Below, in pieces: positions 42,329 through 52,050 of a stretch of 64,000 nt of DNA (position 1 is the stretch's first letter; each line of letters opens with the position of its first letter). Under the pieces are notes generated by a model, which saw only the letters and a program-made list of their open reading frames with translations, was not told the DNA's origin and searched no databases. The DNA lies in NCBI GenBank assembly GCA_030447955.1, contig JAUJNY010000002.1, forward strand, positions 68,109 through 132,108. Direction: 5' to 3'. The stretch is from Jiangellales bacterium. GTDB taxonomy: Bacteria; Actinomycetota; Actinomycetes; Jiangellales; Jiangellaceae. The translations under genes were made by a program, and so were the position numbers.

Positions 42329-43626
42329 GGCTGTGCCTCGGCCGAAACCTTGGCCGCCACCTTGGCCGTGACACCGGCCTGCCTCGGGCGGCGGTGGCGC
42401 CCGCCCGAAGGTCCCCGGTTGGTCGTGGCCGGCAAGCCGCGACGTGCGAGCACGTCGGCGTACACCCCGAGCGTCGCGGCGGCGATGCGGTCCCAGCCGT
42501 AGCGGGAGCGGGCCCGCTCGGCTCCGGCCGCGCCGTAGCTGATCCGGGCGGGGGCGTCGGCGAGCAGCTCGCGCAGGGCCGTCGCGAGTGCCGCCGGGTC
42601 GCGCGGTGGCACGTGCACGCCCGTGACGCCGTGCACCACGCTGTCGACGAGGCCCCCGACGGCGCTCGCGACGATCGGCACCCCACAGGCCATGGCCTCG
42701 AGCGGGACAATGCCGAAAGGCTCGTACCAGGGCACGCAGGCGACGACGTCGGCGGAGCGAAAGAGCGCCGGCAGCTCCTCCCGAGAGACAGACCCCAGAA
42801 AGCACACCCGTTCGCTGACACCGGCCTCGCTTGCGGTGCGGCGCAACCGCTGCATCTCCGGGTCAGCGTCCAGTGCGGCGGCGGGCGGCCCACCGGCGAC
42901 GACCAACTCGGCGCCGGGCACGTCCGCGAGCGCCGCGATGACGTTGCCGACGCCCTTGCGTGGCACCAGCCGGCCGACGGACAGGATCCGGGCGACTCCG
43001 CTGCGGCGCGCCGCCATCGGGCCCGCGGGGGTGAAGTGGTCGAGGTCGACGCCGCAGGGGACGACGGAAACCCGCCGGCGTGGGGCTCCCAACCGGAGCA
43101 GCTCGAACAGCTCGTCGCTGCAGGTCGCGACGATCTGGTCCACCTCGGCGGCGATGCGTTCCTCGGCCTGCAGCCGCTCCGCCGGGCTGGTGTCGGACGT
43201 GCCCTGCTGGCGTCGCTTGACGACGCCGAGGGCATGGAAGGTCTGCAGCACCGGCAGCCGCAGTGCCCTGGCCGCGTCGAGTGCGGCGATACCCGACATC
43301 CAGAAGTGTGCGTGCACGACGTCGGGGGGTTCAGCTTCCCAGGAGCGCCGCAGGTGGTCGGCGAAGCGGCCCATGTACGGGGGCAGCGCGTCCTTGGGCA
43401 CGTACGCCGCGGGTCCCGCGTCGACGTGCTCGACGACCACGCCGTGGGCCAGCCGCACCCGGGCAGCAAGGCGCGGCGAGTCCCGCCGGGTGTGCACGAG
43501 GACCTCGTGGCCACGGGCCGCGAGGGCCGTCGCGAGCGCCGCGACGTGAACGTTCTGCCCGCCGGCATCCACCCCGCCGAGCGCGGCGAGCGGGCTCGCG
43601 TGCTCGGAGACCATCGCGATCCTCAT
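42325..43626 (-). CDS. Glycosyltransferase family 4
   Basis: A 433-residue retaining GT-B enzyme. [20 protein letters not shown] and [19 protein letters not shown] form the N-terminal motif also found in MshA and sucrose-phosphate synthase-like proteins. [17 protein letters not shown] and [16 protein letters not shown] (the E-x7-E motif) mark the donor domain. The donor may be GDP-mannose or a UDP-sugar. A Lys/Arg/Ala tail follows the fold. ATG 43626 overlaps the previous stop in ATGA. Confidence 0.9.
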   Translation of the reverse strand: MRIAMVSEHASPLAALGGVDAGGQNVHVAALATALAARGHEVLVHTRRDSPRLAARVRLAHGVVVEHVDAGPAAYVPKDALPPYMGRFADHLRRSWEAEPPDVVHAHFWMSGIAALDAARALRLPVLQTFHALGVVKRRQQGTSDTSPAERLQAEERIAAEVDQIVATCSDELFELLRLGAPRRRVSVVPCGVDLDHFTPAGPMAARRSGVARILSVGRLVPRKGVGNVIAALADVPGAELVVAGGPPAAALDADPEMQRLRRTASEAGVSERVCFLGSVSREELPALFRSADVVACVPWYEPFGIVPLEAMACGVPIVASAVGGLVDSVVHGVTGVHVPPRDPAALATALRELLADAPARISYGAAGAERARSRYGWDRIAAATLGVYADVLARRGLPATTNRGPSGGRHRRPRQAGVTAKVAAKVSAEAQP

Positions 43627-44555
43627 CGGGTGACCTCCTCCAACAGCCTCTCCCAGTCGGCCAGGAAGCGTCGCAGACCGTACCGGTTGAGCGCAGCGGC
43701 GCGAGCCGCCTTGCCCATCAGCCGGGCCCGTTCGGGGTCGCGGACGAGGTCGCGCAGCTCGTCGACGAGGCCATCGACATGCGTGCCGAGGATGCCTGCC
43801 TCCGGCGGCACCGCCTCGACCACTTCGGTCGTCGCGAGGCCGACCACGGGCAGCCCGAGGTGCATGGCTTCCAGCAGCGTCAGCCCGAGTGACGTCCACC
43901 GGATGGGGTGCAGGTAGACCCGGCGGCGCCCCATCTCCTCGTGCAGGCGCGCCTGCGTCAGGTCGACGCCACCGAGCGGCTCGCTGCGCATGCCGAAGAC
44001 GTCCAGCGGTGCCGCCCGGCCGAAGCGCTCAAGCAGGTCGGTGCCGGTCACCCGACCTCGGCGCAACGGGTCGTTGACGGCGACCACCGCGCGGGGCAGC
44101 TCACCGGTGTAGCGCTCACCGGGGTCGAGCACCCCGTGCTCCACCACGACCGTCCGGGTCGTGCCGCAGTCCCAGAACAGGGCGTTGAAGTGGGTGACGT
44201 GGACAACGGTGAGGTCGGTCCGGTCGGCGGCCGGATGGCGCAGGTCGGCGATCCGGCCCTGCGGGGCGTTGTGCTCGACGTACACCGCCGGCAGGTCACG
44301 TCCGGGACGCCGGTGCAGCCACTGCTCGGCCAGCCCGTCGAGCTCCGCCGGGCGCTGCAGCACCACTACGTCAACGTCGGCGTGCCGCGCCTCCTCGGGG
44401 GTGACCTCGACGGCGCCGGGCGGCCAGTCCCAGGTGCGCGCGCGACCCCGCCCGTCCGGACCGCGCCCGGGCAGGACCGGAAGCAGGTAGGTGTGCGGGC
44501 CCTGCACGAACGACGTCGTCCACGAGCCGTGCACGTGCCAGAGCAGGATCCTCAC
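43623..44555 (-). CDS. GT-B glycosyltransferase, GT4-like, short
   Basis: A 310-residue protein. [20 protein letters not shown] begins it, and the C-terminal half has [20 protein letters not shown], a variant of the GT4 donor motif with the final Glu kept. [14 protein letters not shown] and [15 protein letters not shown] in the middle are typical of a small actinobacterial group of sugar transferases seen in such clusters. Acceptor and donor are unknown. GTG 44555 overlaps the GT9 stop in GTGA. Confidence 0.78.
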   Translation of the reverse strand: MRILLWHVHGSWTTSFVQGPHTYLLPVLPGRGPDGRGRARTWDWPPGAVEVTPEEARHADVDVVVLQRPAELDGLAEQWLHRRPGRDLPAVYVEHNAPQGRIADLRHPAADRTDLTVVHVTHFNALFWDCGTTRTVVVEHGVLDPGERYTGELPRAVVAVNDPLRRGRVTGTDLLERFGRAAPLDVFGMRSEPLGGVDLTQARLHEEMGRRRVYLHPIRWTSLGLTLLEAMHLGLPVVGLATTEVVEAVPPEAGILGTHVDGLVDELRDLVRDPERARLMGKAARAAALNRYGLRRFLADWERLLEEVTR

Positions 44556-45577
44556 CGGCTTGCCACCAGCCGTGCTGCGGCGAGCCGTTCGACAGCCGCG
44601 ACGACCTCCGCGGGCGTGACCACGCCCAGACAGGGATGCCCCGGTATCGGGCACGTGCGCGCCCGGCAGCCGGCGCAGGGGACGTCCTGGTCGCCCAGCA
44701 GCGCCAAGGGGACCTGCCAGGGCGCCCATTTGGTGGCTGCGACCGTAGGGGCGAACAGCGACACCACGGGGGTGCCCACGGCGGCGGCAAGGTGCGCGGG
44801 CCCGGTGTTGCCGACGACGACCGCGACCGCCTCGGCGAGGACGTCCGCCAGTGCCGCCAGGTCGGTGCCGCCGGTGAGGTCCCGCACCGCTGCCCGGCGT
44901 GCTCCGGCGACCACCGCGGTGACGGGCGAGTCGGCAGCGGTGCCGGTGACCGCCACCCGCCACCCAGCCCGTACAAGGGCGTTGACCGCGGCGGCGCTGC
45001 GCTCAGGCGCCCACGCCCGGGCCGGGACCGAGGCGGCGGGATGGACGACCACGTACGGGTCGTCGAACGGCCGCGAAGTCGTACCGGGGCGGTTCACGAC
45101 GAGTCGGCCGTCATCGCCGGGTGGCAGGGCGTAGCCGAGTGTGTCGACCGTCGACAGCGCGCGTTCGACCTCGTGCAGGTCGTCGGGCACCCGGTGTCGG
45201 ACGTCGAGCAGCGCCCCGGGGTAGTCCTCGCTCACCGCAGAGATCACCGTGACACCAGCCAGCCGCAGCAGCAGTGCGGTCGGCAGCGGGCTCTGGTGGA
45301 AGGAGCCCAGGATCACCGCTTCGGCGACGTCGCGGCGGGCGACCTCGGCGATCAGCCACTCCACCGCCGCGCGGCTCACCGGCTCGGGGTCCGGGTCGAT
45401 CCAGGGGCAATGCCATTCGATCACGTCATGGACGCCGGGGAGCAGCCGCGCGGCGGCGCGGCCCCGCGGCCCAACGAGGAGCACCACCTCGGCCCTGTGC
45501 GCCACGGCGCGGATCGCCGGGCCGGCCAGGAGGACGTCGCCGTCGTTGTCGAGGCGGGTCAGCAGAACGCGCTTCAC
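44552..45577 (-). CDS. Glycosyltransferase family 9 (heptosyltransferase-like)
   Basis: A 341-residue GT9 enzyme. KRVLLTRLDNDGDVLLAGPA is the N-terminal signature; VVHPAASVPARAWAPERSA and VVGNTGPAHLAAAVGTPVVSLFAPT hold the donor site. Near the C-terminus a cysteine group, CAGCRARTCPIPGHPC, matches the cysteine-rich loop seen in some GT9 proteins. It pairs with the second GT9 at the end of the operon. GTG 45577 overlaps the stop of the GT2-GmhB gene in GTGA. Confidence 0.88.
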   Translation of the reverse strand: MKRVLLTRLDNDGDVLLAGPAIRAVAHRAEVVLLVGPRGRAAARLLPGVHDVIEWHCPWIDPDPEPVSRAAVEWLIAEVARRDVAEAVILGSFHQSPLPTALLLRLAGVTVISAVSEDYPGALLDVRHRVPDDLHEVERALSTVDTLGYALPPGDDGRLVVNRPGTTSRPFDDPYVVVHPAASVPARAWAPERSAAAVNALVRAGWRVAVTGTAADSPVTAVVAGARRAAVRDLTGGTDLAALADVLAEAVAVVVGNTGPAHLAAAVGTPVVSLFAPTVAATKWAPWQVPLALLGDQDVPCAGCRARTCPIPGHPCLGVVTPAEVVAAVERLAAARLVASR

Positions 45578-47139
45578 CGGCGTCCCCCCAGCCCCAGCGC
45601 GCTCTCGACCGCGCTCGCCAGATCGGGGGCGACCTCAGGCGCCAGCGCTACCTCCTCCGTACGGGTGAGCGGCGTGGGGACCAGGATGGCCCTGGCTCCG
45701 GCGGCGTGGGCGGCTTGGACGTCCGCGCCGATGTCACCGATGAGCACGCACTCGCTCGGGTCGACGCCGAGCCGGTGCGCCGCCCGCAAGACGAGCCCTG
45801 GTTGCGGCTTGCGGCACGCGCAGCCCTCCTCCGGTGCGTGCGGACACAGGAACCAGCCCGCGAACGGGCCGAGGAGGGCCTCGATGCGGGCGTTGACCGC
45901 GTCGACGTGGGCCTGGGGGATGAGGCCACGCCCGACACCGCTCTGGTTGCTCACCACCGCCACCGGGATGCCGAGGTTACGCACCCGGTCGACCGCCTCC
46001 CGGGCGCCGGAGACCGGCGCGACCCTGGCCGGGTCGCCGTTGTACGGCACGTCGTGGACCAGGGTGCCGTCGCGGTCGAAGAAGATCGCCGCCGGCAACC
46101 CGTTCTGCTGCCGGATGGGCTGGGGTCCCGGAGCGCGCAGCCGAGAGCGCAGCGTCGCCCATCCACGCAACCAGTGCCACGTTGCCGCGGGCGGCAGCAC
46201 GAGGCTGGTCGCCAGCATCGTGACCACCTCGTCGCGGGTACGCGGGCCCGGAGCGATCCGCCGGCGGGCGAAGTCGCCCGTCAGCACCGCCCAGCCGAGC
46301 GCGGCCCCTCCGCCGACGCGTCGCCGCCCCGCTGTGGCGGCCACCACGGCGAGCACCAGGCTCGCGGTGGTGGCCAGGTGCCAAGGTCGCCGTCCCGGTG
46401 GGGCGCCGCTGGTCGCCCGCCACCGCGGACCGTGCAGCGCCCGCATCAGCGGGTCGTCGGCGTTGCCGCGTTGCAGCCGCACGCTCACCCAGCGATCGGC
46501 GGGGCGAACGGGATGCTCCACCACGCGCGCGCCCTGCACGATGACGTGGCCCGCGCCGACGACGCGCAGCGCCAGGTCGGCGTCCTCGCGGTAGGCGCGC
46601 GGGAAGCGCTCGTCGAAGCCCCCCACGCGCTCCAGGACGGTGCGCCGGTAGGCGAGGTCGGCCGTCGCCCAGCGGGCCGTCTCGAGCCCCGCGACGTTGC
46701 GTTCCCAGTCGGTCGCCCGGCGTCCTGCCGGCAACGGTACGACGATCCGCCCGCAGCTCCCGCCGACTTCGGGGGCCAGTCCGTCGAGGTCCCGGGACAG
46801 GTCGACGGCCCACGACGGGAACGGCACCACGTCGTCGTCGAGGAAGGCGATCCACTCAGCGCCAGCGCCCCCCGCGGCGCTGCTCGCCCGCCACCCGACG
46901 TTGCGGGCGGCTGCCGGGCCCTTGCCGCCGGAGCGGAGCACCCGCAGCCGCCCGCACAGCGGCTCGGTGCCGCCGACGCCGAGAGCCAGCGCTGTGTCCG
47001 GACGGGCACGGTCGTCGACGACGAGGACGCGTCGCGGGAGGGGGCCGTCCTGGGCGGCAAGGGCGCTGAGCAACGTGGGCAGGGATGAGCGGCCGACGGT
47101 GGGGATCACCACGTCGTACACCGGCTCCGCTCGGCTCAC
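45574..47139 (-). CDS. GT2 glycosyltransferase fused to GmhB-type heptose bisphosphatase
   Basis: A 521-residue fusion. Residues 1-245 are a GT2 (GT-A) transferase: YDVVIPTVGRSSLPTLL, the metal-binding DDD at 101-103 and RAYREDADLALRV. Residues 250-330 hold a weakly hydrophobic segment that may touch the membrane. Residues 350-500 are a HAD-IIIA phosphatase with DRDGT at 355-359 and the zinc cysteines of GmhB (CPHAPEEGCACRKPQPG; Cys432, His434, Cys440, Cys442). The phosphatase step sits between the HldE kinase and transferase steps. GTG 47139 overlaps the carbamoyltransferase stop. I know of no described enzyme with this domain order. Confidence 0.88.
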   Translation of the reverse strand: MSRAEPVYDVVIPTVGRSSLPTLLSALAAQDGPLPRRVLVVDDRARPDTALALGVGGTEPLCGRLRVLRSGGKGPAAARNVGWRASSAAGGAGAEWIAFLDDDVVPFPSWAVDLSRDLDGLAPEVGGSCGRIVVPLPAGRRATDWERNVAGLETARWATADLAYRRTVLERVGGFDERFPRAYREDADLALRVVGAGHVIVQGARVVEHPVRPADRWVSVRLQRGNADDPLMRALHGPRWRATSGAPPGRRPWHLATTASLVLAVVAATAGRRRVGGGAALGWAVLTGDFARRRIAPGPRTRDEVVTMLATSLVLPPAATWHWLRGWATLRSRLRAPGPQPIRQQNGLPAAIFFDRDGTLVHDVPYNGDPARVAPVSGAREAVDRVRNLGIPVAVVSNQSGVGRGLIPQAHVDAVNARIEALLGPFAGWFLCPHAPEEGCACRKPQPGLVLRAAHRLGVDPSECVLIGDIGADVQAAHAAGARAILVPTPLTRTEEVALAPEVAPDLASAVESALGLGGRR

Positions 47140-48800
47140 GGCGCACCGCCGGACGACAACCGCTGGAACAACCCGGCCCGACGCACCAGGAACGGGCCCA
47201 GAGCGAGCACGTCGACCGGTCCGGAGCCGAAGCACTCCAGGGCATCGCGCGGGTCGTCCACCATGGGCCGGCCGGCGGTGTTGAGGCTGGTGTTGACGAG
47301 CACCGGCAGCCCGGTGTGGCGCTGGAACGCCGAGATCGTCCGATGCATCAGTGGCTCGGTGTCGGCGTGCACGGTCTGGATGCGCGCGCTGCCGTCGACG
47401 TGGACGACGGCCGGGATGCGCTCCCGCCACGCGGGCGCGACCGCGTGCGTGAACAGCATGTACGGGGACGGCAGCGGCCCCCCGCTGAAGAGCTCGTCGG
47501 CGCGTTCGGCGAGCACCATCGGCGCCACCGGGCGGAACTGCTCGCGCCCCTTGATGTCGTTCAACCGCTCGAGGTTGGCCGCGTGTCCGGGATGCGCCAG
47601 CAGGCTGCGGTGACCCAGCGCCCGCGGGCCGTACTCGCTGCGCCCCTGGAACCACGCGACGACCGCGTTGGCCGCGAGCGCGGCGGCGACGTCCGCGGCG
47701 ACGTCGACGGGACGCTCGTAGGGCACGCCGGCGGTGTTCAGCCAGGCCTCCAGCTCGTCCTCGCTCCAGTCGCGTCCCAGGGCGGCCGTGCGCATGGGTG
47801 CCGGTCGGTCACCGAGGGCGGCGGCGACGTGCAGGGCGGCACCGAGAGCGGTGCCGGCGTCCCCGGCGGCCGGCTGCACCCACACTGTGTCAAAAGGCCC
47901 CTCCGCGGCGATACGGGAGTTGGCGACACAGTTGAGAGCCACCCCCCCAGCCATGGTGAGCACCCGCTCGCCGCTACGGCGGTGCAACCAGTCCACGAGC
48001 TCGAGGAGCACCTCCTCGAGCCGCCGCTGCACGGTGGCCGCCAAGTCGGCGTGCTGGGCACCCCAGGCACCACCGGGCTCCAGCGGCTTGGCGAACGCCG
48101 CCAAGTCCACCGGTTCGACCCGGAAGCCGCCGTCCCCGGTCGTGCGTACCAGTGACCGGAAGGCCTCGAGATGGACGGGGTCGCCGTACGACGCCATCGC
48201 CATCACCTTGTACTCGTCGCTGGAGCGGCGGAAGCCCAGGTGCTCGGTGACCTCCTCGTACAGCAGTCCCAGCGAGTGCGGCAGCTCCTGAACGTGCAGC
48301 ACGTCGAGACCGCCGTCCCGGCTGACTCCCGCGAGGTGGCTGGCCCGCTCACCGCGTCCGTCGAGGACGAGAACGGCAGAGCGCGGGTACGGCGCGGCGA
48401 GGCACGCCGACGCCGCGTGCGCGACGTGATGAGGCACGAACCGCACCGTGGCCGGATCGAGACCGGGCAGCGCCGAGCGCAGGAACAGCGGTGCCCGCTG
48501 CGCGAACAGGGTGCGCAGGCCCTCCCAGCCGTCGGCGGTCAGGTCAGGACCGACCGGAGCGGCCAGTGCCGGGTCGTAGGAGTAGGCGACGGCGTCCAGA
48601 TCACCCGGCCCGAGGCCCCCCCGGGCCAGGCACCACCGTGCCGAGCGTTCGGGCAGCTCCCAGGTGGCGAACGGCACCGGGGACTTCCCGTGCTTGCGGC
48701 GGGTGAAGCGCTCCTCCTCGGCGGCGGCGACGATCTCGCCGTCGACGACCAGCGCGGCGGCCGGGTCGTGGAACACCGCGTTGACCCCGAGCACCCGCAT
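47136..48800 (-). CDS. O-carbamoyltransferase (NodU/CmcH family), first gene of heptose cluster
   Basis: A 554-residue member of the NodU/CmcH/TobZ family, which uses carbamoyl phosphate and ATP to carbamoylate a hydroxyl of a sugar or antibiotic. MRVLGVNAVFHDPAAALVVD opens the Kae1-like domain; VPHHVAHAASACLA has its metal-binding histidines. The YrdC-like C-terminal domain contains RSEYGPRALGHRSLLA. It leads the nine-gene operon and so probably decorates the glycan built by the other enzymes. AGGAGGGC lies just before the start. It is divergent from whiB across 176 bases. Confidence 0.92.
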   Translation of the reverse strand: MRVLGVNAVFHDPAAALVVDGEIVAAAEEERFTRRKHGKSPVPFATWELPERSARWCLARGGLGPGDLDAVAYSYDPALAAPVGPDLTADGWEGLRTLFAQRAPLFLRSALPGLDPATVRFVPHHVAHAASACLAAPYPRSAVLVLDGRGERASHLAGVSRDGGLDVLHVQELPHSLGLLYEEVTEHLGFRRSSDEYKVMAMASYGDPVHLEAFRSLVRTTGDGGFRVEPVDLAAFAKPLEPGGAWGAQHADLAATVQRRLEEVLLELVDWLHRRSGERVLTMAGGVALNCVANSRIAAEGPFDTVWVQPAAGDAGTALGAALHVAAALGDRPAPMRTAALGRDWSEDELEAWLNTAGVPYERPVDVAADVAAALAANAVVAWFQGRSEYGPRALGHRSLLAHPGHAANLERLNDIKGREQFRPVAPMVLAERADELFSGGPLPSPYMLFTHAVAPAWRERIPAVVHVDGSARIQTVHADTEPLMHRTISAFQRHTGLPVLVNTSLNTAGRPMVDDPRDALECFGSGPVDVLALGPFLVRRAGLFQRLSSGGAP

Positions 48801-48976
48801 CGGCAGCCCTCCTGCTCATGCCCGGCTCGGGCACTCGGTCACTGTCCCGGCGAAGTGCCCGCAACCTACGGGTCGGCACCGACTGGGAGCGAGCGGGGGG
48901 CAAGGAACACCGCCACTGGCTGCGTCGTTGTCCACAGCGTCGAGGAACTGGAGGAGCCGAAAGGGGGGCAGCGGTC
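48801..48976. promoter_or_regulatory. Shared control region between the heptose operon and whiB
   Basis: 176 bases separate the two divergent starts. They contain a dyad TGCCCG-GCT-CGGGCA (48819-48833) and a third direct half-site TGCCCG at 48856-48861, placed where a regulator could act on both genes. The half-site is GC-rich and could arise by chance. No clear -35/-10 pair is seen. Confidence 0.3.
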
Positions 48977-49279
48977 GTGGCCACGTCGCGGGCGCAGCAG
49001 ACTGCGTTCGACCAGCGTGATGTCCCGCGGTGGGGATGGCAGGAGCGCGCCGCCTGCCGTGAGCAACCGTTGGAACTCTTTTTCGGCCCGGATGGTGAGC
49101 GCCCGAGCGACCGGGCGGGCCGCGAACGGACGGCTCTCGCGGTGTGCGCGGGTTGCCCGGTACGGGATGCCTGCCTCGAGCATGCGCTCGGGCTGCCGGA
49201 GAACTACGGGGTATGGGGCGGCACCACTGAGGTCGAGCGCGGCGCCGAGCGTCGCCGGCGCCGCGATGCAGCTGCCTGA
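48977..49279 (+). CDS. WhiB-family iron-sulfur transcription factor
   Basis: A 100-residue Wbl protein. Four cysteines hold the [4Fe-4S] cluster: Cys27 (RAACREQ), Cys57 and Cys60 (VCAGC) and Cys66 (DACLEHAL). The glycine turn GVWGG is at 78-82, followed by a basic DNA-binding tail (RGAERRRRR). Wbl proteins bind the primary sigma factor; that factor is encoded less than 1 kb downstream. GTG 48977 is preceded by AAAGGGGGGC. Divergent from the heptose operon. Confidence 0.93.
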   Translation: MATSRAQQTAFDQRDVPRWGWQERAACREQPLELFFGPDGERPSDRAGRERTALAVCAGCPVRDACLEHALGLPENYGVWGGTTEVERGAERRRRRDAAA

Positions 49280-49325
49280 GGTCGGGAGTAGCCTGCGCGG
49301 CGCCCCGGCGAGAAGGAGCCCAGCG

Positions 49326-49736
49326 ATGCCCACGGTCGTCGTCGGATACGTGCCCAAGCCCGAGGGCCGGGCGGCCCTGCGCCGAGCGGCCGAGGAAGCC
49401 AGGCTGCGCGGGGCGCGGCTTGTCGTCATCAACTCCGCTCGCGGCGGGCGTGACTTCGACGAAGAGGACAACGTCCGCTCCGAGCACGAGCTCGAGGCGA
49501 TCCGCACCCAACTGCGGGAGGCGGGACTCGAGGCAGAGGTGCGCCAGCTCGTCCGCGGTTTGGATGTGGCCGAGGACCTCATCAGCGTCGCCGCGGAGAC
49601 GGGGGCCGACTGCATCGTCATCGGACTGCGGCGACGGTCTCCGGTCGGCAAGCTCATCCTCGGCAGCAACGCTCAACGCATCCTGCTCGATGCGCCGTGT
49701 CCGGTGCTGGCGGTCAAGGCCGACGAGTCCGACTGA
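49326..49736 (+). CDS. Universal stress protein (UspA family)
   Basis: A 136-residue single USP domain. TVVVGYVPKPEGRAALRRAA opens the fold; the ATP-binding loop is GLRRRSPVGKLILGSNAQRIL, with the G-2x-G-9x-G(S/T) pattern nearly intact. ATG 49326 has AAGGAG nine bases upstream. It lies 46 bases after whiB and may share its transcript. Function is nucleotide-dependent stress protection by family, not shown here. Confidence 0.9.
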   Translation: MPTVVVGYVPKPEGRAALRRAAEEARLRGARLVVINSARGGRDFDEEDNVRSEHELEAIRTQLREAGLEAEVRQLVRGLDVAEDLISVAAETGADCIVIGLRRRSPVGKLILGSNAQRILLDAPCPVLAVKADESD

Positions 49737-49922
49737 GGCGATCACCGATCTCCCTGGGCCGATTAAGCGATCGGTCAGCCCGTCCGGGTTGAATGGGCGG
49801 ACGACACCGCCCGGCGGAGCAGCCGAACGTGTCAGAATGCGGTACGCCAGACAGCGTCGTGTCACGCGCCACCGCGTGAGCGTCTCCCGTGCCCGGTACG
49901 CCGCGCCTCGCAGCGCCTGTTC

Positions 49923-49942
49923 GACGGGCCTGCAAGCCCGTC
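49923..49942 (+). promoter_or_regulatory. Hairpin in the leader of the sigma factor gene
   Basis: GACGGGC at 49923-49929 pairs with GCCCGTC at 49936-49942 across six bases, ending four bases before the GAGAGG ribosome site (49947-49952). If in the transcript it might affect initiation. Seven pairs in GC-rich DNA could be chance. Confidence 0.3.
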
Positions 49943-49958
49943 CAACGAGAGGTCGTCA

Positions 49959-51320
49959 GTGACGTCGAGTCCCTCCCGCCAGCCACAGGTCCCCGTCGCC
50001 GATCCGCCGGTGCCGCAGCAAGCGGGGCGGACGCGTAGACCGGCCGCCGCGGCCAAGGCGCCGGCGAAGTCGGCGACGAAGGCAACTGACAAGCCAGCGG
50101 GCAGGTCCGGGGCCAAGCAGTCGACCAAGCGAGCCACCCGGTCGGGTGAGGTTCGGGTCAAGCCGTCGGCCGGGTCCACAGCGGATGCTGCCCCCGCCAC
50201 TGCTGCCGCCGCATCCGCCGTGGCCGGCGGGCAGGATGGTGCCGCGCCGCCCGCCGGAGTCGATGCCGCGGCTGCTGCGGCCGCCACCGATCCCGCGCTC
50301 GCCGCCGTCACCGAACTGGAAGGCGAGCCCGGCGTGCCGGAGGGGGAGGAGTTCGTTCTCTCCGACGAGGACGAGACCGACGAGCCCGAGCAGCAGGTGT
50401 CGGTCGCGGGGGCGACGGCAGACCCCGTCAAGGACTACCTCAAGCAGATCGGCAAGGTCCCGCTGCTCAACGCCGAGCAGGAAGTGGAGCTCGCCAAGCG
50501 CATCGAGGCCGGGCTCTTCGCCGAGGAAAAGCTCGCCCGTGCCGGCAAGCAGGAGCCGAAGCTGCGGGGGGAGCTCGGCTGGATCGCCGAGGACGGCCGG
50601 CGGGCCAAGAACCACCTCCTCGAGGCCAACCTCCGCCTCGTGGTCTCACTGGCCAAGCGGTACACCGGCCGCGGCATGCTCTTCCTGGATCTGATCCAGG
50701 AGGGCAACCTCGGCCTGATCCGCGCCGTCGAGAAGTTCGACTACACCAAGGGCTACAAGTTCTCCACGTACGCCACCTGGTGGATCCGGCAGGCCATCAC
50801 CCGCGCGATGGCCGATCAGGCGCGCACCATCCGTATCCCCGTGCACATGGTCGAGGTCATCAACAAGCTGGCCCGCGTGCAACGCCAAATGCTGCAGGAC
50901 CTCGGCCGCGAGCCGACGCCGGAGGAGCTCGCGATCGAGCTCGACATGACCCCCGAAAAGGTTGTCGAGGTGCAGAAGTACGGCCGTGAGCCGATCAGCC
51001 TGCACACCCCCCTCGGCGAGGACGGCGACAGCGAGTTCGGTGACCTCATCGAGGACTCCGAGGCAATCGTCCCCGCCGACGCCGTGTCCTTCACGCTGCT
51101 GCAGGAACAGCTCCATGCGGTCCTCGACACGCTCTCGGAGCGGGAGGCCGGCGTCGTGTCGATGCGTTTCGGCCTGACCGACGGTCAGCCGAAGACCCTC
51201 GACGAGATCGGCAAGGTGTACGGCGTGACCCGGGAGCGCATCCGGCAGATCGAGTCCAAGACCATGAGCAAGCTGCGCCACCCGTCCCGCTCGCAGGTCT
51301 TGCGGGACTACCTGGACTGA
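49959..51320 (+). CDS. sigA: RNA polymerase primary sigma factor (HrdB/SigA type)
   Basis: A 453-residue sigma-70 group 1 factor. Residues 1-145 are the long Ala/Pro/Lys-rich N-terminal extension seen in actinobacterial SigA/HrdB. Region 1.2 is [16 protein letters not shown]; regions 2.1-2.4 include [34 protein letters not shown] and [17 protein letters not shown]; region 4.2 ends [23 protein letters not shown] 49959 follows GAGAGG by six bases. Being the only full-length group 1 factor in the window and near whiB, it is likely the housekeeping factor. Confidence 0.95.
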   Translation: MTSSPSRQPQVPVADPPVPQQAGRTRRPAAAAKAPAKSATKATDKPAGRSGAKQSTKRATRSGEVRVKPSAGSTADAAPATAAAASAVAGGQDGAAPPAGVDAAAAAAATDPALAAVTELEGEPGVPEGEEFVLSDEDETDEPEQQVSVAGATADPVKDYLKQIGKVPLLNAEQEVELAKRIEAGLFAEEKLARAGKQEPKLRGELGWIAEDGRRAKNHLLEANLRLVVSLAKRYTGRGMLFLDLIQEGNLGLIRAVEKFDYTKGYKFSTYATWWIRQAITRAMADQARTIRIPVHMVEVINKLARVQRQMLQDLGREPTPEELAIELDMTPEKVVEVQKYGREPISLHTPLGEDGDSEFGDLIEDSEAIVPADAVSFTLLQEQLHAVLDTLSEREAGVVSMRFGLTDGQPKTLDEIGKVYGVTRERIRQIESKTMSKLRHPSRSQVLRDYLD

Positions 51321-51434
51321 GCTTGTCCCGCGCGTCGTGCACTGCGCAGGATTCGACGGCAAGATGAGTTTTGCGCCCGATCGCGGTCTGACCCTTCATG
51401 AGCCGGCCGGCTCGGAACGAGGAGGGCAAACAAC

Positions 51435-52047
51435 ATGGGAACAGTCGTCGCAGAGGCGTCGATGTCGCTGGACGGCTACGTCGCCAAGGGGGACAACAGC
51501 ATCGGGCGGCTGTTCGACTGGTATGAGGCCGGTGACGTTGAGATTGCGACCGCCAGCTCCGGTCTGACGTTCCACCTCACGCCGGCAAGCGCCGCCTACT
51601 GGCGGGAGTGGACCGCCGGTCTCGGCGCGATCGTCTGTGGCCGGACGCTCTTCGACCTCGTCGACGGCTGGGGCGGGCGCCACACGATGGACGCGCCGGT
51701 CACCGTTGTCACCCACCGCGTGCCGGACGGAGTGGATGCGGACCCATCGGGACGCGCCCTTCGAATTCGTGACCGACGGCGTGGCAGCGGCCCTCGCCCG
51801 CGCGCAGGAGATCGCGGGCCCGAGGACGGTCGCGGTCACCGCCGGGACGATCCCCGCCCAGTGCCTGCAGCTAGGGCTGCTCGACGTCGTGGCGATCGAC
51901 CTCGTGCCGGTCGTCATGGGCGGCGGCCGGCCTTTCTTCCCCGGCCTGCCGCTCGAGGACGTCCCGCTGGGCGACCCCGATGTTTGCGTCCCGAGCGCGC
52001 GGGTGACGCACCTACGGATGCCCGTCGTGCGGCCCGACGCGAACTGA
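51435..52047 (+). pseudogene. RibD/DHFR-like reductase with a frameshift
   Basis: From ATG 51435 the frame reads TVVAEASMSLDGYVAKGDNS and then AIVCGRTLFDLVDGWGG, as in the dihydrofolate-reductase-like RibD C-terminal domain. Near 51732 the homologous sequence moves to another frame: HRDAPFEFVTDGVAAALARA, TVAVTAGTIPAQCLQLGLLD and VVMGGGRPFFPG, stopping at 52047. Removing one base in the GGAG at about 51731-51734 restores a protein of about 203 residues. Either a consensus error or a recent mutation. GGAGGGC precedes the start. Confidence 0.75.
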
Positions 52048-52050
52048 CGC

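Noticed and set aside
49740..49922. Possible RNA gene in the space before the sigma factor
   Set aside because: I looked for a cloverleaf and CCA end and found none; only a short leader hairpin can be supported.
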